The position numbers and the translations under genes are program-made. Below are positions 9,076 through 16,223 of a stretch of 64,000 nt of DNA, in pieces. Source of the stretch: Streptosporangium amethystogenes (GTDB lineage: Bacteria > Actinomycetota > Actinomycetes > Streptosporangiales > Streptosporangiaceae). The notes under the pieces were generated by a model that saw only the letters and a list, made by a program, of their open reading frames with translations, was not told the DNA's origin and ran no database searches. The first letter of the stretch is position 1. Each line of letters begins with the position of its first letter. The DNA lies in assembly GCF_000721075.1 (NCBI RefSeq), contig NZ_JOEQ01000020.1, positions 76,518 to 140,517 on the forward strand, given 5' to 3'.

Positions 9076-10284
9076 ATGCTGAAAGCCGGTCCGTCCCAGG
9101 AGGAGATCCGCCAGCACAATCTGGGCACCCTGCTCCGGCATGTTCACCTCGGCGGACCGGTCTCCCGCACGGTGCTGGCCGATCGGATGGGGCTGAACCG
9201 CAGCACGATCATGGCGCTGACCGCGGAGCTCACCTCGGCGGGCCTGGTCCGCGAGGAACTCCCCAAGGAGACCGGCAGGGCGGGCCGGCCGTCGCTGGTG
9301 GTCCGGCCGGAGTCCGACCGGGTGTACGTCCTGGCGTTCGACGTCGCCGTGGACCGGCTGGTCGCCGCCAGGGTCGGGCTGGGCGGAAAGATCCTGGACC
9401 GCAGGGAGGCGGTCCGGGCGCGCGCCGGGGCCGACCTCGACGACGTGGTCGAGGTGCTCGCCGGGTTGGCCCGCCCGATACACCGCGAGGCGGCTCCGGA
9501 CTCGGTCTGCGTCGGCGTCGGCGCGGCCTACTGCGGCATGATCCGGCCCGGTGACGGGATGGTGCGTTTCGGGCCCAACATGGGCTGGGTGGACCAGGCC
9601 TTCGGTGCCGAGCTCGGCCTCAGGCTGGGGCTCGGACTGCCGGTCTCGGTGGGCAACGAGGCCCACCTGGGCGCGCTGGCCGAACACGAACGCGGGGTGG
9701 GCATCGGCTTCGCGAACCTGGTCTACCTGCACGGGGATGTCGGCGTGGGGGGCGGGATCATCGTCGGCGGCAAGCTGCTGGACGGCGACGGCGGGTACGG
9801 CTGTGAGCTCGGGCACATGATAGTGAACCCGTACAACGGACGGCCCTGCGGATGCGGATCGCGAGGCTGCCTTGAGGCGGAGGTCGGCGAGCAGGCCCTG
9901 TTCGACGCCGCCGGCCGGGCCTCCGAGCTGGTCGGCCACGACGGCATAAGGGCCGTGGTGGACGCCGCCGACCGCGGCGACCTCGCGGCCCAGAACGCGC
10001 TGGACCGGATCGGCGACTGGCTCGGCATCGGGGTGGCGAACCTGATCAACCTCTTCAACCCCGGATTGGTGATCTTCGGCGGGATGCTGCGTGACATCTA
10101 CCGGGGATCGGCGGCCCAGGTCCATCGCCGGGTGGCGGCCAATGGACTGGTGATCTCCCGGGAGAAGGTACAGCTCCGCACCTCGGCTCTCGGGAACGAC
10201 GTCACCCTGATCGGCGCGGCCGAACTCGCCTTCTCCGAAATACTGGCCAGCCCCCTGGAAGTGCTCGCCCGTACGACGTCATGA
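9076..10284 (+). CDS. ROK family transcriptional regulator
   Basis: 402 residues. A winged helix-turn-helix occupies about residues 8-70 ('SRTVLADRMGLNRSTIMALTAELTSAGLV'), followed by a ROK sugar-binding domain with the glycine-rich 'VGVGGGIIVGGKLLDGDGGYGCELGHM' region and the Cys cluster 'CGCGSRGCLE' near residue 260, which binds structural zinc in this family. The intact N-terminal DNA-binding domain marks it as a NagC/Mlc/XylR-type repressor rather than a sugar kinase. It lies between the GH30 gene and the M14 peptidase gene, so either could be its target; the two share the 9-mer GTAACAGAC upstream. The start has only a weak ribosome binding site. Confidence 0.85.
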   Translation: MLKAGPSQEEIRQHNLGTLLRHVHLGGPVSRTVLADRMGLNRSTIMALTAELTSAGLVREELPKETGRAGRPSLVVRPESDRVYVLAFDVAVDRLVAARVGLGGKILDRREAVRARAGADLDDVVEVLAGLARPIHREAAPDSVCVGVGAAYCGMIRPGDGMVRFGPNMGWVDQAFGAELGLRLGLGLPVSVGNEAHLGALAEHERGVGIGFANLVYLHGDVGVGGGIIVGGKLLDGDGGYGCELGHMIVNPYNGRPCGCGSRGCLEAEVGEQALFDAAGRASELVGHDGIRAVVDAADRGDLAAQNALDRIGDWLGIGVANLINLFNPGLVIFGGMLRDIYRGSAAQVHRRVAANGLVISREKVQLRTSALGNDVTLIGAAELAFSEILASPLEVLARTTS

Positions 10285-10715
10285 CCAGGTGTTCTCCCTG
10301 ACCGTCGTACCGGTCGAACCGCTGCCCACGACGTCCCCGGGAACCAGTCGGCCCCATTTTGTAACAGACCCTTAACCACCATATGGTCCATGTCCCGATT
10401 GACTTGGCACCCGGCGCCCCAGCACGACACCTGAGCATCCACACGACACCCCCACCCGATCCGGTCCGAGGCTCACCCGCCCGGCGGCGCCCCGCCCGCT
10501 CCGGAGACATCCCTCACCCCCGACATTCCGCACATGTGCGGAAATACCATCGGCACAACTGGTTGACAACCATACATTCATGACGAAGACTAACTGAAAG
10601 TTTGCAATCAACGGTCGATGGCCGGTTATCCAAGAGCGCTCCCGAAAGAACAGAGCGGGAAGAAGCACGCGTTTCTGATGCCAATTCGTCCGTGGCTAGA
10701 AAGGTTCATTTCAGC
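10285..10715 (+). promoter_or_regulatory. Carboxypeptidase upstream region with an 18-bp perfect palindrome
   Basis: This 431-base region has no gene. It contains the perfect palindrome TTCCGCACATGTGCGGAA (10526-10543) and TTGACA (10563-10568), which sits in TTGACAACCA, a 10-mer also present upstream of the GH30 gene (6849-6858). GTAACAGAC near 10358-10366 repeats the motif found at 6884-6892. ACCATATGGT (10378-10387) is a second short palindrome. The ribosome binding site of the next gene is AGAAAGG at 10698-10704. Confidence 0.5.
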
Positions 10716-12185
10716 ATGTCTTCAAGAGACTCGCAGTCCCCCACGGCCTGGAGCGCCAAGAAACGCGTTTTGACGCTTGCGTTGAGCGTCGGACTTCTGG
10801 GAAGCCTCAGCATTCCGGCGGCCACCACCACCTTCGCCGAGTCCACCGACATCGCAGCAACCGCCCAACTGCTGGCAGCGCAGTCAACGACGCTGCCCAG
10901 CGGCCGGACCACCTACCGGACGATCACCGACTACAACGACGAGATGCTCGCGCTGAGCAATCAGCACCCCGATCTCGTCAAGCACATCACGCTGCCGCAC
11001 AAGACCCGCCAGGGCCGCGAGGTTCACGGTATCGAGGTGACCCGCGACGTCAACGCCTCCGACGGCAAGCCCGTGCTGTTCATGATGGGAATGCACCACG
11101 GAAACGAATGGCCCTCGGGTGAGCACACCCTGGAATTCGCCTACGACCTGGTGAACAACTCCGGGAAGGACCCGAAGATCAAGCGCCTGCTCGACCAGGC
11201 GCGGGTCATCTTCGTCCCGGTCGTCAACGTGGACGGGTTCGTCATCAACCGGCGCACCAGCTGCGGCATCTCGCCGACGTGCGCCAGCAGCGGCGGAGTC
11301 GACATCAACCGCAACTACCCCTTGGGCTGGGGCAGCAACGCGGGTTCCAACGTGACGAACCGCGGCCCGGCTCCGGCCTCCGAGCCCGAGGTGCGGAACA
11401 TCATGGACCTGACCACGGCCAACCAGGTCACGGTCCTGATCACGAACCACACCTCCGGTCACACCCTCCTCCGCCCGCCGCTGGAGAAGCGCGCGGGCGA
11501 CACCCCGGACGAGGCCGTCTACGCCGCCCTGACCGACGCGATGGCGGCCAAGAACGGCTACACGGGCATGAAGTCGGGCTTCGACTACGAGACGACCGGC
11601 GAGACCCCGGACTGGTCGTACTACGCCACCCGCGGCCTCGGGTTCACGTACGAGATCATGAAGACCCAGTCGACCAACAACACCTACCCCGAGGTGATCG
11701 AGGACTACCTCGGCACCGGTCGCTACGAGGGCAAGTCGAACCGTGAGGCGTTCATGGTGGCCCTGGAGTACGCGGCGAACCCGGCGGGACACTCCGTGAT
11801 CACCGGCAAGGCACCGAAGGGCGCGGTGCTGACGATCACGAAGGACTTCGACCTGTGGACCGCGCCGATCCGGCAGTCCAGCACCGTCCTCGACCCGCCC
11901 CAGGCGGTTCCCACCCACCTGGAGTCCAGCCTGGTCGCCCCGACCAACGGCAAGTTCACCTGGCACGTCAACCCGTCGGTGCGGCCGGTCCCGGCCTACA
12001 CCGAGAGCGGTGTCGTCGCCACCGGCCCGGGCAACTTCCTCCAGGAGAGCTGGACGCTCACCTGCGCCCGTCCGAACGGTGAGGTCCTTGAGACGGTGAA
12101 GGTCACCGTCGACAGGGGCGAGCAGGTCGATGTGCGGCTGCAGGAGTGCAAGACCCGCTTCAACGGCAACGGCCCGAAGCACTGA
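10716..12185 (+). CDS. Secreted M14 zinc carboxypeptidase
   Basis: 489 residues from the ATG at 10716, chosen because AGAAAGG lies 11 bases upstream and it gives a standard signal peptide ('KKRVLTLALSVGLLGSLSIPA'); the frame is open further upstream without a comparable site. The M14 zinc site is complete: HHGNEWPSGE carries the HxxE pair, 'TNHTSGHTLL' supplies the third ligand, and 'FTYEIMK' the catalytic Glu. 'VDINRNYPLGW' is the usual substrate-binding Asn-Arg segment. A beta-rich C-terminal domain of about 120 residues follows. It should trim C-terminal residues from peptides outside the cell. It is a single-gene unit with its own regulatory region and terminator. Confidence 0.9.
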   Translation: MSSRDSQSPTAWSAKKRVLTLALSVGLLGSLSIPAATTTFAESTDIAATAQLLAAQSTTLPSGRTTYRTITDYNDEMLALSNQHPDLVKHITLPHKTRQGREVHGIEVTRDVNASDGKPVLFMMGMHHGNEWPSGEHTLEFAYDLVNNSGKDPKIKRLLDQARVIFVPVVNVDGFVINRRTSCGISPTCASSGGVDINRNYPLGWGSNAGSNVTNRGPAPASEPEVRNIMDLTTANQVTVLITNHTSGHTLLRPPLEKRAGDTPDEAVYAALTDAMAAKNGYTGMKSGFDYETTGETPDWSYYATRGLGFTYEIMKTQSTNNTYPEVIEDYLGTGRYEGKSNREAFMVALEYAANPAGHSVITGKAPKGAVLTITKDFDLWTAPIRQSSTVLDPPQAVPTHLESSLVAPTNGKFTWHVNPSVRPVPAYTESGVVATGPGNFLQESWTLTCARPNGEVLETVKVTVDRGEQVDVRLQECKTRFNGNGPKH

Positions 12186-12199
12186 GCGCGTCCCGATAA

Positions 12200-12231
12200 G
12201 CCGGGCGGTCCCCTGTGGGGGGCCGCCCGGC
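12200..12231 (+). terminator. Intrinsic terminator after M14 carboxypeptidase
   Basis: GC-rich stem GCCGGGCGG (12200-12208) paired with CCGCCCGGC (12223-12231), extended by C-tract/G-tract pairing inside, 15 bases after the stop codon. There is no long T run, as is common in actinomycetes. Confidence 0.75.
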
Positions 12232-12345
12232 ACCGCTTTCGCCCCACACTCTTGAAGTCATGCGGCCAAAACCCGATCACCTTGCCCGCCGGGCGGTGAG
12301 AATCATCGCTGGGTCCGTCACTTCACGGGGAAGGGAAGTTCAGGA

Positions 12346-13236
12346 ATGGGGCACGCCAGGGAGACCGGCCAGCCGCTCGCCGTGCCGGACGCGTCGCGGA
12401 TCACCGCGAACCTGCGCAGGCTCTTCGACGACCACCGGCTCTCCCCCTCACAGCGCCGGATCGCGCGCTACCTGCTTGAGCACGCGCAGGAGGCCGTCTT
12501 CTTCACCAGTGCCGACATCGCCGAGCGCGTGGGCGTCAGCCAGCCGTCGGTCACTCGCTTCGCCGCCGCACTCGGATTCAGGGGGTTCCCCGAGTTCCGG
12601 GACGCGCTCCGCTCATCGGTGTTCGGCGGCGCACAGCCGGCGCCGCCCGCGGAGGACCTCAACGAGATCCAGAAACTGGTCAACTCCGAGATCCGCGACC
12701 TTGAGCGACTGCGGGACAACCTCCGGGATCTGAGCCAAATCCGGGAGGTGGCGGGGCAACTGGCCCGGTCGCGTCCTCTCCTCGTGATGGGACTGCGGAT
12801 CTCCGCACCGCTGGCGCACCTGTTCGGCCATCTCGCCGAAAAGGTGCTCCCAGACGTACGGGTACTGGACATCGCGGGCTCGATCGCGGAGGACCGGCTG
12901 AGCCGGGCGGCGGAATCCGGAGCCGAATGGGTGCTCGCCATCGGGTTGCCGCGCTACCCGCGCGAGCTGGAACAGGGGCTCACCTGGGCGCGCCGGGTCG
13001 GGCTGAAGATCGCCCTCATCACCGACCAGCCGGTGGGCCGACTCACCGAGCTCGCGGACGAGGTCCTGCTCGCACCGGTGAGCTCTGATTTCGCCTTCGA
13101 CTCCCACGCCGGTCCCACGGTGCTGTGCACCGCGCTGCTCCACACCATGCTGGACACCCTGGCCACCGAAGGACAGGCCCGGCTGGAGTCCTTTGACGAC
13201 AGCGCCACGGAACGCCAGATCTTCCTCCCCTACTGA
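12346..13236 (+). CDS. RpiR/MurR family regulator with SIS domain
   Basis: 296 residues. Residues about 20-95 form the RpiR-type helix-turn-helix ('SPSQRRIARYLLEHAQEAVFFTSADIAERVGVSQPSVTRFAAALGFRGFPEFRDALR'-like, here read in pieces), and residues about 125-280 form a sugar isomerase (SIS) sensor domain ('VMGLRISAPLAHLFGHLAEK', 'VLAIGLPRYPRELEQG'). Members sense phosphosugars such as N-acetylmuramate or N-acetylglucosamine derivatives. It is monocistronic between terminator-like structures, so its target is not evident. The start at 12346 has a purine-rich GGGAAGGGAAG upstream. Confidence 0.85.
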   Translation: MGHARETGQPLAVPDASRITANLRRLFDDHRLSPSQRRIARYLLEHAQEAVFFTSADIAERVGVSQPSVTRFAAALGFRGFPEFRDALRSSVFGGAQPAPPAEDLNEIQKLVNSEIRDLERLRDNLRDLSQIREVAGQLARSRPLLVMGLRISAPLAHLFGHLAEKVLPDVRVLDIAGSIAEDRLSRAAESGAEWVLAIGLPRYPRELEQGLTWARRVGLKIALITDQPVGRLTELADEVLLAPVSSDFAFDSHAGPTVLCTALLHTMLDTLATEGQARLESFDDSATERQIFLPY

Positions 13237-13401
13237 ACGCACCGGCCGCGATCGTGATCTGCCTGTCGACCCCGATCCTGTGGGCCGTGGTCGGCAGGCG
13301 CGGTGCGCGTGATCCACCGGGAGGTGAACTGCCCCAGCCCGGCCATCCTTTGTGCGAAGGCAGCGCCACCTCCGTTCGGCGCGGCGCTCGCTCAGGCCGC
13401 T

Positions 13402-14130
13402 TCAGGCCGTACGCTCTGCGATGAACACGAACTCGCGCCCTGGGCGATCAGGGGCTTCTCGCACGTCCAGCACTCGGTAGCCGCCGGCGACCAGGCTCGT
13501 TTCCACCTCGTCGCGGTCGCGAAACCGGAGCGTCGAATCCGAGGTGACGACTGCGCCGTCCGCCAGAAACGTGTAGGTGAAGCGGAAGGAGACCAACGGC
13601 AGACTCACATCGGTGACCTCAAGACGTCGCTCCACTGATCCGGTCCCTGGAATGTCCAGGGTGACCTGAGCAGCGTCAGCAGCCCATTCTTCCCAGGCCC
13701 GATATTCGGGACGCCTGGTCTCGAATACAAGGTAACCACTCGGGCGAAGCGCGGCGTGGATGCCTTGGAGAGTCCGGGTCCAGTCTTCATCGGTGAGAAA
13801 GACCTGGGCCACGTTCCCTGTCATCACCGCAAGATCGGCATCGAGCGTCGGTGCCGTCGCGGCATCGCCGTGAATCCAGGTGATCCTTCCGGTCCGATCC
13901 TTCGACTTCGCGATCTCAAGTGAGGCCTTGGCCGGATCGACGCCCACCACTGTACGGCCGCTGTCAGCGAGCAGGACTGCCAGGCATCCTGTTCCGCAAC
14001 CGACATCGAGCACATGCTCCGCGCCCAGTTCATCGGCGATGCCGAGGTAGGCCGTCAGATCGTCGCGGCCTCCGTCAAAAGCGTCGTAGATGGGCGCGAG
14101 GCAAGTGTGGGCGAAGATCGCATCAGGCAT
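13402..14130 (-). CDS. Class I SAM-dependent methyltransferase
   Basis: 242 residues from the ATG at 14130 (MPDAIFAH...); a longer in-frame extension is Arg-rich and not protein-like, so I left it out. Motif I is VLDVGCGTG, followed by the acidic 'VVGVDPAKASLEIAK' and 'AVMTGNVAQVFL' elements, the classic class I fold in a 'YDAF...LAPIYDAF' small-molecule methyltransferase. The C-terminal beta hairpins ('STLRFRDRDEVETSLVAGGY') are typical of the same group. The substrate is unknown. It is isolated on the minus strand, convergent with the RpiR gene. Confidence 0.82.
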   Translation of the reverse strand: MPDAIFAHTCLAPIYDAFDGGRDDLTAYLGIADELGAEHVLDVGCGTGCLAVLLADSGRTVVGVDPAKASLEIAKSKDRTGRITWIHGDAATAPTLDADLAVMTGNVAQVFLTDEDWTRTLQGIHAALRPSGYLVFETRRPEYRAWEEWAADAAQVTLDIPGTGSVERRLEVTDVSLPLVSFRFTYTFLADGAVVTSDSTLRFRDRDEVETSLVAGGYRVLDVREAPDRPGREFVFIAERTA

Positions 14131-14534
14131 CCGGCGACCATATCCATGGCCGAGTGCTCCGGCGACGGATTTTCGGTCCAGCACGGACCGGACAGCACGG
14201 GTCGATCGCGAGTGGATTCGTCGTCCGCCCCGCCGATGACGGCACCTCAGGTTCGAGCACGTGACGTGCCACCTTCTTGAAGTGATCACTGTCATCGACG
14301 GGACGCAACGCAGAGTTACGAGTCCAGGATGGTGGCAGGCCGCGGACGGCGCATTGCAGTTAGCAGGTATGCCGGGACTGTCGTTGGCATGGGGCCCGAA
14401 TGGGTGCTGCCAGCGCAGACAACGGGCGGCGGGCGCGGCATCGTAGAAGGCGAAAGCAGCTCACCGGACCAGAACGCCGGAGCCGGTGGCTCCCGAAGAC
14501 TCTCCTGCGGTCGTCAAGGATCGAGGTAACGGTC
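14131..14534. other. Intergenic region upstream of methyltransferase and DUF5999 genes
   Basis: About 400 bases between divergent genes. I see no convincing coding sequence, RNA or clear operator. It should contain the promoters for both sides. GAGG at 14523-14526 is the ribosome binding site of the next gene. Confidence 0.4.
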
Positions 14535-14729
14535 ATGTGTCAGCACAAGCCTCCGTGCCCGCCCGCAAACGCCCTTGATCACGATGCGGCCCGCCTCGTG
14601 TCGTTCCACCCGGAACAGGGATGGGGACTGCTCTGCAACGGCGTGGTGCGGTTCGACGACACCGGCGAGCTGCCGCCCGATGGGCGCAGCATCCCCGCCC
14701 AGAGGGGGTCCTATGCGCAGGCGGCCTGA
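14535..14729 (+). CDS. DUF5999 family small protein
   Basis: 64 residues starting MCQHKPPCPPA and continuing 'ARLVSFHPEQGWGLLCNGVVRFDDTGELLPDG'-like (here ...TGELPPDG). This is the recognisable pattern of the actinomycete DUF5999 family, with a 'CxxxPPC' start and a conserved 'HPEQGWGLLCNGVV' core. Function is unknown. The family is commonly found beside anti-sigma-factor-like ATPases or regulators, as here: the next gene starts inside this one (17-base overlap), indicating coupled translation. Confidence 0.8.
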   Translation: MCQHKPPCPPANALDHDAARLVSFHPEQGWGLLCNGVVRFDDTGELPPDGRSIPAQRGSYAQAA

Positions 14730-15297
14730 ACTCGCGTGCCACCGGGGTTCCACGGCGCCCGGCCGGCTCGTTTCCCCGGGCCGGCCGGGGCGTGGCCGTC
14801 CGGGGGGATGGCACCGGCTACGGCGGCTCCTCCATGGACTCGGCGAGCCGGCGGCCCGAGCCGTCCGCGCGGCGCGCGTCCGGCGGGCCTCGTGGACGCT
14901 GTCGCCCCACAGCTCGTCAGCACCCATGGCGCGGCATCTTGTCCGCGCCCAGCTCACCGACTGGGGATACGACGGGGAGAGCGACACCGCCGAACTGCTC
15001 GTCAGCGAACTGTTCACCAATGCCCTGCTCCACGGACGGGGAGCACCGATCATCACCCTTTCCTTCCGGGAGGGCACGCTGCGCTGCGAGGTCGAGGACG
15101 AGAATCCGGCTCCGCTCCAGGTACGCGAGGAATCCGACACCGGCGAGAACGGCCGCGGGTTGCTCCTCGTCGACCTGCTGTCCCGTTCCTGGGGCACCGA
15201 CCGCACGCGCAGGGGAAGGCCCGGAAAGGCCGTCTGGTTCGAGTTGCCCGCCCATCCGCTTCCCCGCGGAAGCCGGCAGTCCGGCCGGTACGGGTAG
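14713..15297 (+). CDS. ATP-binding regulator of the RsbW/anti-sigma (HATPase_c_2) type
   Basis: 194 residues from the ATG at 14713, which follows AGAGGGGG. The C-terminal 120 residues are a GHKL ATPase of the RsbW type: N-box 'ELLVSELFTNALLHG', then 'EVEDENPAP' and 'GRGLLLVDLLSRSWG'. The N-terminal 65 residues are Arg/Gly/Pro-rich and may be a linker or partly untranslated. Proteins of this kind phosphorylate or bind anti-anti-sigma factors, and in actinomycetes are very numerous with mostly unknown partners. It is translationally coupled to the DUF5999 gene. No STAS-domain partner is nearby. Confidence 0.78.
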   Translation: MRRRPELACHRGSTAPGRLVSPGRPGRGRPGGWHRLRRLLHGLGEPAARAVRAARVRRASWTLSPHSSSAPMARHLVRAQLTDWGYDGESDTAELLVSELFTNALLHGRGAPIITLSFREGTLRCEVEDENPAPLQVREESDTGENGRGLLLVDLLSRSWGTDRTRRGRPGKAVWFELPAHPLPRGSRQSGRYG

Positions 15298-15316
15298 TTG
15301 AAAAGGAGTTCACGTG

Positions 15317-15409
15317 ATGAGGCGAATCCTCGTCGCCAAGCCCAGAAGACCCATCACCAGGATCGACCTCGACCTGCGGACACCGGGCGGGCGGCGGCTG
15401 CCGTACTAG
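15317..15409 (+). CDS. Possible 30-residue small ORF
   Basis: A strong ribosome binding site AAAAGGAG (15301-15308) precedes GTGATG at 15314-15319, then a 30-codon frame (MRRILVAKPRRPITRI...) ends in TAG. It begins only 19 bases after the ATPase gene, so it would be the third gene of that operon. The composition is very basic (8 Arg/Lys in the first 16 residues). I cannot name a family, and it could be the truncated front of a lost gene. Confidence 0.3.
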   Translation: MRRILVAKPRRPITRIDLDLRTPGGRRLPY

Positions 15410-15417
15410 TGACCCCT

Positions 15418-15500
15418 GTGGTCGCGGAGTCGAACCGCCGGCCCTCCGCCCTGCTCGGGCACTCAAGGGCAGGCGCGGACGTCGCTGTCATCTCAGCTTG
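15418..15500 (-). repeat. Possible degenerate tRNA-Phe 3' fragment
   Basis: GTGGTC at 15418, then 'GTCGAACCGCCGgCCcTCCGC' and shortly 'CCTGCTC' and 'GACGTCGCTGTCATC', echo in order the elements of the four clear copies at 47.5-61.9 kb (GTGGTC, GTCGAACCGCCGACCTTCCGC, CCCTGCTC, GACGTTGCCGTCAGC). The anticodon part (CTTTTCAGG) is missing. This may be a very old attachment-site scar or coincidence. The rest of 15298-15676 shows nothing else I can support. Confidence 0.25.
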
Positions 15501-15676
15501 ACGTGGGTGGCTTCCTCCCCGATCGGACCCGGCTCATCGGCGTGGCGCTCGCCGAACATACCGGCGAATGAGCCTGACGGCCCTCGCTGAACCACCTCCC
15601 TGGACGTGCCCCCCTGCCGCCGTATGCGGCGAACGAGAAGAACGCAACCGTTCGGCCCGCGCACTCGAAGACAAGG

Positions 15677-16147
15677 TCAGGAAGAACCCGACTCGGCTCG
15701 CAACACGCCGAGTTCCCCGTTCATGGCGTCGAGAAAGGCTGCCACGGTGCGCAACTCCTCCGGGCTGAAACGCCGCAGGGCGTTGCCCGTACTACGGCCG
15801 AGCGGACCGAAGAAGGCAGCGGCGAATTCCTTCGCCGCGTCGAGGTAGTGCAGATGGACCACCCGCCGGTCGTGCACGTCGCGAACCCGGCGAATGTGCC
15901 CGGCCCGCTCCAGCCGGTCGAGGCACGCGGTGACGGCACCCGACGTGAGGTTCAACTCCTCCCGCAGCCGCCCCGGAGTGATCGGCGACGGAGCGTCAAA
16001 GATCTTCATGAGGGCCTGGACATCTGTGGGGTGCAGCCCCTGCTCGTGGGCGAACTCATGGGCGATGCGGTTGAACTCGGCGGTCATCCGGCGCATTCGT
16101 ACCGCGAAGGACTGCAGGTCGATACCTACCTCGCGATCGCCGTTCAT
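15677..16147 (-). CDS. MarR family transcriptional regulator
   Basis: 156 residues with the winged helix of the MarR family ('HPTDVQALMKIFDAPSPITPGRLREELNLTSGAVT'-type region followed by 'ACLDRLERAGHIRRVRDVHDRRVVHLHYLD', whose DxR wing is clear). It is divergently transcribed from an MMPL transporter with 76 bases between the starts, the standard arrangement in which MarR represses itself and the exporter until a ligand binds. An inverted repeat lies between them (see next entry). No cysteine-based redox switch is visible. Confidence 0.88.
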   Translation of the reverse strand: MNGDREVGIDLQSFAVRMRRMTAEFNRIAHEFAHEQGLHPTDVQALMKIFDAPSPITPGRLREELNLTSGAVTACLDRLERAGHIRRVRDVHDRRVVHLHYLDAAKEFAAAFFGPLGRSTGNALRRFSPEELRTVAAFLDAMNGELGVLRAESGSS

Positions 16148-16160
16148 ACCGTCATGCTAC

Positions 16161-16196
16161 ATTAATTCAACGATTGAGTATCTTAATAGTTGAGCT
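16161..16196. promoter_or_regulatory. Putative MarR operator between divergent genes
   Basis: AT-rich stretch with ATTCAACGATTGAGTA, containing the inverted repeat TCAA-CGA-TTGA (16167-16177), and a second TTGA half-site at 16189-16192. CTACAT occurs on both sides (16158-16163 and 16195-16200). It sits where divergent promoters are expected. Confidence 0.55.
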
Positions 16197-16223
16197 ACAT
16201 AGCATCACGGAAAGGTGATCTTC

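Noticed and set aside
14131..14295. Longer methyltransferase start
   Set aside because: The extra 55 residues are Arg/His-rich and have no counterpart in the family; the ATG at 14130 fits the usual length.
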